This document shows positions 35,206-42,080 of a stretch of 42,080 nucleotides of DNA, piece by piece. The position numbers and the translations under genes are program-made. Each line of letters begins with the position of its first letter. Position 1 is the stretch's first letter. The notes below the pieces were generated by a model that ran no database searches, was not told the DNA's origin, and was given only the letters and a program-made list of their open reading frames with translations. The DNA lies in the NCBI RefSeq assembly GCF_001544075.1, contig NZ_BCNT01000025.1:1-42080 (forward strand), given 5' to 3'. This DNA is from Comamonas terrae. GTDB lineage: Bacteria; Pseudomonadota; Gammaproteobacteria; Burkholderiales; Burkholderiaceae_C.

Positions 35206-35211
35206 TAGAAT
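35206..35211 (+). promoter_or_regulatory. Candidate -10 of the tRNA-Leu promoter
   Basis: TAGAAT lies 47 bp before the mature tRNA 5' end, in an A/T-rich stretch after the RND gene. A good -35 at 16-18 bp is missing. It resembles ATTGCGGCTACAGT upstream of clpP. Confidence 0.4.
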
Positions 35212-35258
35212 CTGCATCTTGACCGCAGTAGACGCATTTTTGCGCTCTCTGCTGGACC

Positions 35259-35345
35259 GCGCGGGTGGCGAAATTGGTAGACGCACCAGGTTTAGGTCCT
35301 GACGGTGGCAACACCGTGCCGGTTCGAGTCCGGCTCCGCGCACCA
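35259..35345 (+). tRNA. tRNA-Leu (anticodon UAG)
   Basis: This 87-nt class II tRNA includes an encoded CCA (35343-35345). The acceptor arm GCGCGGG pairs with TCCGCGC (one G-T). The D-loop contains AAATTGGTAGA. The anticodon loop TTTAGGT has TAG at 35293-35295. A long variable arm (CGGTG-GCAA-CACCG) marks the Leu/Ser/Tyr class, and the T-arm is GCCGG-TTCGAGT-CCGGC. It reads CUA and probably other CUN leucine codons. The first anticodon-stem pair is C35286-A35302, a mismatch. Confidence 0.96.
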
Positions 35346-35368
35346 AGAAATTCCCGCCACGGCGACCC

Positions 35369-35401
35369 AGCCCGTATCCCCTGAAAGATACGGGCTTTTT
35401 T
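35369..35401 (+). terminator. Rho-independent terminator after tRNA-Leu
   Basis: A perfect 10-bp stem AGCCCGTATC (35369-35378) / GATACGGGCT (35387-35396), an 8-nt loop and a run of six T. It ends the tRNA transcript 23 bp after the CCA. Confidence 0.93.
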
Positions 35402-35712
35402 CATGTCTGGCCATGCACGGTTCCGGCGCGTGAAGGGGCAAGGCATTGCCAGCACCACCTGGCCCCTTGCGGGCAAACCCGGTTGCGGGCTCGGGATAGG
35501 GGCGGTTGGCGCCTCGTTATAATGGTCGGCTTCGCCTGTATCCATTCACGACCGCCTGGCGCCAGACGCCACAGCCGCCGGATGCAGGCTCCGGAAAATC
35601 TAAGGTGCCGCAGTTCGCAAGATTCTTTGTCTGTGCGCACCGTGACTTTGCGCAATTACGGTGCGGGTTGCAGCAGCAGCCTGCACGGTCCACATCCCTC
35701 ATAGGAAAAATC
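35402..35712 (+). other. Trigger factor upstream region and long leader
   Basis: No gene is seen in these 311 bp. There is a weak inverted repeat AAGGGGC (35433-35439) / GCCCCTT (35462-35468), a perfect -10 at 35518 and then about 180 nt of transcribed leader. The leader contains an inverted repeat GCACCGT (35637-35643) / ACGGTGC (35658-35664). AGGAAAA just before the tig ATG is its ribosome binding site. Confidence 0.55.
35518..35523 (+). promoter_or_regulatory. -10 box of the trigger factor promoter
   Basis: TATAAT matches the sigma-70 -10 consensus exactly, 190 bp before the tig start codon. No TTGACA-like hexamer lies at 16-18 bp upstream (the 17-bp position reads GATAGG), so it may depend on an activator or on the strong -10. 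Confidence 0.55.
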
Positions 35713-37023
35713 ATGGCCGTTAACGTCGAAACTCTTGAAAAGCTCGAGCGCAAGATCACGCTGAGCGTGCCCCTGTCCTCCATCCAGTCCGAAGTCGATG
35801 CCCGCCTCAAGAAGGTGGCCCGCACCGTGAAGATGGACGGCTTCCGTCCCGGCAAGGTGCCCATGAGCGTGGTGGCTCAGCGCTACGGCTATTCCGTCCA
35901 GTACGAAGTGCTGAACGACAAGGTGGGCGAAGCGTTTGCCGCCGCCGTGAACGAAGCCAACCTGCGCGTGGCCGGCCAGCCCAAGATCACCGAGAAGGAA
36001 GGCGCGCCCGAGGGCGAAGCCCAGTTCGACGCCGTGTTCGAAGTGATGCCCGAAGTCAAGATCGGCGATCTGGCAACGGCCGAAGTCGAGAAGCTGACCG
36101 CCGAAGTGGACGATGCCGCCATCGACAAGACCGTGGACATCCTGCGCAAGCAGCGCCGCACTTTCACCGAGCGTGCAGCAGCCGAGGCTGCCGTGGACGG
36201 CGACCGCGTGACCGTGGACTTCGAAGGCAAGATCGACGGCGAACCCTTTGCCGGCGGCAAGGCCGAAGATTTCCAGTTCCTGGTCGGCGAAGGCCAGATG
36301 CTCAAGGAGTTCGAAGACGCCGTGCGCGGCATGAAGGCAGGCGAATCCAAGACCTTCCCCCTGGCTTTCCCCGCTGACTACCACGGCAAGGACGTGGCCG
36401 GCAAGACCGCCGACTTCCTGGTGACGGTCAAGAAGGTCGAAGCGCCCCAGCTGCCCGAAGTCAACGAAGAGTTCGTGAAGACCCTGGGCGTGGAAGGCGG
36501 CTCTGTAGAAGCCCTGCGCGAAGACATCAAGAAGAACCTGGAGCGCGAAGTCAAGTTCCGCGTCCAGGGCCGCAACAAGCAGGCCGTGATGGACGCCCTG
36601 GTGTCCAAGGCCGAGCTGGAACTGCCCAAGGCTTCGGTTCAGGCCGAAGTGGCCCGCCTGCTGGAAGGCGCCCGTGCCGAACTGCATCAGCGCGGCATCA
36701 AGGACGCCGCCCAGGCCGAGATCCCCGAAGACATCTTCCTGCCCCAAGCCGAGCGCCGCGTGCGCCTGGGCCTGGTCGTGGCCGAGCTGGTCAAGACCAA
36801 CAACCTGCAGGCCACGCCCGAGCAGATCAAGGCCCATGTGGAAGAGCTGGCCTCCAGCTATGAGAAGCCCGAGGACGTGGTGCGCTGGTACTTCGGTGAC
36901 CGCAACCGCCTGGCCGAGGTGGAAGCCGTCGTGATCGAAAACAACGTGACCGACTTCGTGCTGGGCAAGGCCAAGGTGACCGACAAGGCCGTGTCCTTCG
37001 ACGAACTGATGGGCCAGGCCTGA
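35713..37023 (+). CDS. tig: Trigger factor, ribosome-bound chaperone / PPIase
   Basis: A 436-residue trigger factor. The N-terminal ribosome-binding domain has the signature GFRPGKVP (43-50). The FKBP-type peptidyl-prolyl isomerase domain spans about 160-245 ([17 protein letters not shown] and [21 protein letters not shown]). The C-terminal helical domain forms the chaperone cradle. It folds nascent chains at the ribosome exit. The start at 35713 gives the standard length. Its position ahead of clpP, clpX and lon is the widespread proteobacterial quality-control order, but a terminator and a 354-bp gap separate it from clpP. Confidence 0.96.
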   Translation: MAVNVETLEKLERKITLSVPLSSIQSEVDARLKKVARTVKMDGFRPGKVPMSVVAQRYGYSVQYEVLNDKVGEAFAAAVNEANLRVAGQPKITEKEGAPEGEAQFDAVFEVMPEVKIGDLATAEVEKLTAEVDDAAIDKTVDILRKQRRTFTERAAAEAAVDGDRVTVDFEGKIDGEPFAGGKAEDFQFLVGEGQMLKEFEDAVRGMKAGESKTFPLAFPADYHGKDVAGKTADFLVTVKKVEAPQLPEVNEEFVKTLGVEGGSVEALREDIKKNLEREVKFRVQGRNKQAVMDALVSKAELELPKASVQAEVARLLEGARAELHQRGIKDAAQAEIPEDIFLPQAERRVRLGLVVAELVKTNNLQATPEQIKAHVEELASSYEKPEDVVRWYFGDRNRLAEVEAVVIENNVTDFVLGKAKVTDKAVSFDELMGQA

Positions 37024-37042
37024 TAGCTTGGACCCTGTCGCG

Positions 37043-37113
37043 CCTGCCGCCTGGCGGCAGGTGAACAAGACATGACGGGCGGGGCTTGTGCTTTTACGCG
37101 CAAGCCCCATTTT
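37043..37113 (+). terminator. Tandem hairpins and terminator after tig
   Basis: First is a perfect palindromic stem CCTGCCGCC (37043-37051) / GGCGGCAGG (37053-37061). Then comes a terminator hairpin GGGGCTTG (37081-37088) / CAAGCCCC (37101-37108) followed by ATTTTCGTTT. The second is the likely tig terminator, with a T-tract of moderate strength. Confidence 0.75.
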
Positions 37114-37119
37114 CGTTTG

Positions 37120-37337
37120 GAACGTGTTTACGATCTTGTCGCTGCTGCGTTGGGATGCAATCGGGGTGAGCGCGAAGAAACCGTCCGGTTTCACCCCGAC
37201 CCTTAGGAGTAGCGCCTTTGCGGGTGGTCTGCGGTGTTGCGAATCTTGCCAATAGCGAGCTAGTGGCTGCGAGCCACGCCTGGCATCCCATCCCGCGAAG
37301 TTGCTGGCGCAGCGTCGAGAAGATCGTGAATACGTTC
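37120..37337. repeat. MITE-like inverted-repeat element in the tig-clpP gap
   Basis: The left end AACGTGTTTACGATCT (37121-37136) and the inverted right end AACGTATTCACGATCT (37336-37321) agree at 14 of 16 bases. Similarity goes on through T(G/C)TCG..GCTGCG to an internal TGGGATGC on both arms, the right arm carrying an extra 17 bp or so. Inside is a nested hairpin (37161-37199). It encodes no convincing protein and has no obvious target-site duplication. It may be a non-autonomous mobile element or a family of intergenic repeat. Confidence 0.6.
37161..37199 (+). other. Nested stem-bulge-stem inside the inverted-repeat element
   Basis: The outer stem GGGGTG (37163-37168) / CACCCC (37193-37198) and inner stem GAAACCG (37177-37183) / CGGTTTC (37186-37192) surround a 2-nt centre, with an 8-nt bulge on the left side only. 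It is strongly structured but has no T-run, so it is not a normal terminator. Confidence 0.5.
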
Positions 37338-37377
37338 TGGATTGCGGCTACAGTAGGCGCATAGCACTGGAGAAGAT

Positions 37378-37986
37378 ATGAGCGCATTGGAAACGTTGGG
37401 TCTGGGCATGGTGCCCATGGTCATTGAACAGTCGGGTCGCGGCGAGCGCTCCTACGACATTTACTCGCGCCTGCTCAAGGAGCGCGTGATTTTCCTGGTC
37501 GGGGAAGTGAACGACCAGACGGCCAACCTGGTGGTTGCCCAGCTGCTGTTCCTCGAAAGCGAAAATCCCGACAAGGATATTTCCTTCTACATCAACTCCC
37601 CCGGTGGCAGCGTGTCGGCAGGCATGGCGATCTTCGACACCATGAACTTCATCAAGCCGGACGTCTCGACGCTGTGCACGGGCATGGCTGCCAGCATGGG
37701 CGCCTTCCTGCTGGCTGCCGGTGCCAAGGGCAAGCGCTATGCGTTGCCCAATGCCCAGGTCATGATCCACCAGCCGCTGGGCGGTGCGCGTGGCCAGGCC
37801 ACCGAGATCGAGATCCACGCCCGCGAGATCCTCAAGACGCGCGAGCGCCTGAACAAGATCCTGGCCGAGCGCACAGGCCAGCCCCTGGAGAAGATCCGGC
37901 ACGATACCGAGCGCGACTATTTCCTGTCGGCAGAGGAAGCCAAGGACTACGGTCTGGTTGACCAGGTCATCAGCAAGCGTGCCTGA
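37378..37986 (+). CDS. clpP: ATP-dependent Clp protease proteolytic subunit
   Basis: A 202-residue ClpP serine protease that forms the double-heptamer chamber working with ClpX (or ClpA). The catalytic triad is S106 in [12 protein letters not shown]131 in MIHQPLGG and D180 in HDTERD, with the spacing of the E. coli enzyme. [17 protein letters not shown] is the family signature region. The N-terminus ([32 protein letters not shown]) includes a short propeptide-like segment. A GGAG 5-6 nt before the ATG supports the start. It is separated from clpX by a terminator-like hairpin. Confidence 0.97.
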   Translation: MSALETLGLGMVPMVIEQSGRGERSYDIYSRLLKERVIFLVGEVNDQTANLVVAQLLFLESENPDKDISFYINSPGGSVSAGMAIFDTMNFIKPDVSTLCTGMAASMGAFLLAAGAKGKRYALPNAQVMIHQPLGGARGQATEIEIHAREILKTRERLNKILAERTGQPLEKIRHDTERDYFLSAEEAKDYGLVDQVISKRA

Positions 37987-38055
37987 GCAGGGCCGGCCGT
38001 CAGGCCGGCTCTGTCCTGGCCGTGAATACGCTCTATGACCCTGATGCGGTCAATG

Positions 38056-38094
38056 GCGGCGTTTGCCCTTGAAGGGAAACGCCGCTTTGTCTTT
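38056..38094 (+). terminator. Hairpin terminator between clpP and clpX
   Basis: GCGGCGTTT (38056-38064) pairs with AAACGCCGC (38077-38085), and inside it CCCTT (38066-38070) pairs with AAGGG (38072-38076), leaving one bulged G. TTTGTCTTT follows. It can end the clpP transcript; read-through or a separate promoter must serve clpX. Confidence 0.78.
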
Positions 38095-38138
38095 GGTTAT
38101 CATCTTTTTTCGTTTTTTTGCAACGAGGCACTGCCCCC

Positions 38139-39401
38139 ATGGCCGATAAAAAAGGCTCTTCCACCGAAAAGAATCTGTATTGCACCTTCTGTGGCAAAAG
38201 CCAGCATGAGGTCAAGAAGCTGATTGCAGGTCCATCCGTTTTCATCTGCGACGAATGCATTGACTTGTGCAATGAGATCATTCGCGACGAACAGCCGGCC
38301 GCAGATGCCAAGGAAGGCCGCAGCGATCTGCCCACACCTGCCGAAATCAAGACCAATCTCGATAACTACGTGATCGGCCAGGAGCAGGCCAAGCGCACGC
38401 TGGCCGTGGCGGTCTACAACCACTACAAGCGCCTGCGCTACAAGGACAAGGCCGGCAAGGACGAAGTGGAGCTGGCAAAGAGCAATATCCTGCTGATCGG
38501 CCCCACGGGCTCCGGCAAGACGCTGCTGGCCCAGACGCTGGCACGCCAGCTCAACGTGCCCTTTGTGATGGCCGATGCGACCACGCTGACCGAAGCCGGC
38601 TATGTGGGCGAGGACGTCGAGAACATCATCCAGAAGCTGCTGCAAAGCTGCGAGTACGACGTGGAGCGCGCGCAGCGCGGCATCGTCTACATCGACGAGA
38701 TCGACAAGATTTCGCGCAAGTCCGACAACCCCAGCATCACGCGCGATGTCTCGGGCGAAGGCGTGCAGCAGGCCCTGCTCAAGCTCATCGAAGGCACCAT
38801 GGCCAGCGTGCCGCCCCAGGGCGGGCGCAAGCACCCGAACCAGGACTTCCTGCAGATCGACACGACCAACATCCTGTTCATCTGCGGTGGCGCATTCGCG
38901 GGCCTGGAAAAGGTGATCGAAAACCGTACCGAGGCCTCGGGCATCGGTTTCGGCGCTGCGGTCAAAAGCAAGAAGCAGCGTTCGATCTCGGAAGTGTTCC
39001 AGGAGATCGAGCCCGAAGACCTGATCAAGTTCGGCATCATTCCCGAGCTGGTGGGCCGCATGCCTGTGGTGACGGCGCTTGCCGAACTGGGCGAGGACGC
39101 GCTGGTGCAGATCCTGACCGAACCCAAGAATGCGCTGGTCAAGCAGTACAGCAAGCTGCTGGCCATGGAAGGCGTGGAGCTGGAGATCCGCCCCGCGGCC
39201 CTCAAGGCGATTGCCCGCAAGGCGCTGGCGCGCAAGACCGGTGCTCGCGGCCTGCGCTCCATCCTGGAGCAATCCCTGATTGGTACCATGTTCGAGCTGC
39301 CCAATGCGGAGAACGTGGAAAAAGTCGTGGTGGAGGAAGCCACCATCGAGGACGGCAAGGCCCCGTTGCTGGTTTACCGGGAAGCTGCAAAAAAAGCCTG
39401 A
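38139..39401 (+). CDS. clpX: ClpX, AAA+ unfoldase of ClpXP
   Basis: A 420-residue ClpX. The N-terminal C4 zinc-binding domain (CTFCGKSQ near residue 15, CDECIDLC near 40) recognises adaptors and substrates. The AAA+ module has Walker [10 protein letters not shown], Walker [11 protein letters not shown], pore-region GYVGED and sensor [12 protein letters not shown]. The IGFGAAV segment (about 268-274) is the ClpP-binding loop. It unfolds tagged proteins and feeds them to ClpP. The start at 38139 (MADKKGSS) is the family start; the frame is open for seven further codons upstream. Confidence 0.97.
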   Translation: MADKKGSSTEKNLYCTFCGKSQHEVKKLIAGPSVFICDECIDLCNEIIRDEQPAADAKEGRSDLPTPAEIKTNLDNYVIGQEQAKRTLAVAVYNHYKRLRYKDKAGKDEVELAKSNILLIGPTGSGKTLLAQTLARQLNVPFVMADATTLTEAGYVGEDVENIIQKLLQSCEYDVERAQRGIVYIDEIDKISRKSDNPSITRDVSGEGVQQALLKLIEGTMASVPPQGGRKHPNQDFLQIDTTNILFICGGAFAGLEKVIENRTEASGIGFGAAVKSKKQRSISEVFQEIEPEDLIKFGIIPELVGRMPVVTALAELGEDALVQILTEPKNALVKQYSKLLAMEGVELEIRPAALKAIARKALARKTGARGLRSILEQSLIGTMFELPNAENVEKVVVEEATIEDGKAPLLVYREAAKKA

Positions 39402-39508
39402 TGGAGACAGGCAGTGCGGCGCCGGACGCAATAGGCGGCCGGCATCGTGCCTTGCAGGCCTTCAAAGGCCCATATCCCTGAGGCGGGAAAAACAATTTCT
39501 GTCTCAGG

Positions 39509-39538
39509 GTTGAAATACACCGGTAGGCGGACCATCTT
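39509..39538 (+). promoter_or_regulatory. Candidate heat-shock (sigma-32) promoter of lon
   Basis: GTTGAAA (39509-39515) and CCATCT (39532-39537) fit the RpoH elements CTTGAAA and CCCCATNT, with spacing close to that of the E. coli lon promoter. The start site would lie about 15-20 nt before the ATG. Sigma-32 control of lon is established in other proteobacteria; here it is inferred. Confidence 0.5.
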
Positions 39539-39561
39539 CCGCAAAGAAACCGAGGATACCT

Positions 39562-41976
<2,415 letters not shown>

Positions 41977-42000
41977 GTTTGAAAAAATTGTGGCGTTTTT

Positions 42001-42080
42001 CCTGAACCCTTCAAGAACTGCGCTACAATTCATTCCATCGCAGCAAACAACGTTGTACAATGTTGGGCTTCGGTAGATAA
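42001..42080 (+). promoter_or_regulatory. Promoter-like region after lon, right edge of window
   Basis: TACAAT (42024-42029) with a weak CTGAAC about 16 bp upstream looks like a promoter for a gene beyond the window. In many proteobacteria that gene is hupB (HU protein), but nothing of it is visible. A perfect palindrome ACAACGTTGT (42047-42056) lies just downstream of the likely start site. Confidence 0.35.

Noticed and set aside
37094..37387. A 97-codon minus-strand frame across the tig-clpP gap
   Set aside because: It lies within the inverted-repeat element. Parts of such elements are sometimes annotated as tiny proteins, but I see no ribosome binding site, domain or codon pattern that supports translation.

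Overview
This 42-kb window is GC-rich and gene-dense, and looks like chromosomal DNA of a betaproteobacterium of the family Comamonadaceae (Burkholderiales), most like Delftia or Comamonas. The grounds are a tct-type tricarboxylate transporter with a Bug/TctC receptor plus an orphan Bug receptor, a lipoprotein 3-hydroxybutyrate-oligomer hydrolase, the order tRNA-Leu / tig / clpP / clpX / lon, and several dispersed palindromic intergenic repeats of the kind seen across that family. The genus is a judgement from gene content, not the result of a search. No phage, plasmid, CRISPR, integrase or complete insertion sequence was seen.

Layout. 62-1297: rsuA and hslR, converging on a terminator. 1325-6990: a tricarboxylate-transport module. 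The two-component system tctD-tctE points left, tctC-tctB-tctA points right, two palindromes lie between them, and a strong terminator follows tctA. 7163-17167: a co-oriented block with a PAS-domain sigma-54 activator, a tandem array of three dyad sites, a good -24/-12 promoter, a five-gene Liv-type ABC importer, a 3HB-oligomer hydrolase and an alpha/beta hydrolase. A KgtP-like permease converges on it. 18901-22249: a sulfur cluster with a DedA-rhodanese fusion, an unlisted 57-residue protein, a TsuA/YeeE thiosulfate permease and a secreted tandem rhodanese. 22443-26104: acetyltransferase, ferrochelatase, HAD hydrolase and two membrane proteins. 26209-27231: an orphan Bug receptor. 27335-30692: hpnC-hpnD-hpnE (squalene synthesis), divergent from an RND efflux pair (30721-35171). 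35259-41976: tRNA-Leu(UAG), trigger factor, ClpP, ClpX and Lon, the cytosolic protein quality-control block.

How the genes may work together. The best candidate for an undescribed system is 7163-17167. The activator gene is followed at once by three copies of an imperfect dyad (TGTCTGAA-N-TTCAGGCA type), about 40 bp further by a GG-N10-GC sigma-54 promoter, and then by the receptor gene of the importer. The gene after the last permease gene encodes an enzyme that cleaves 3-hydroxybutyrate oligomers. This suggests a sigma-54-controlled scavenging system for polyhydroxybutyrate breakdown products or related hydroxy-acids. The substrate is inferred from context only.

Other points of note are two families of dispersed palindromic repeats (one copy appears to supply a ribosome binding site), a MITE-like inverted-repeat element filling the tig-clpP gap, and several genes with a -10-like hexamer only 6-7 nt before the start codon, suggesting leaderless transcripts.
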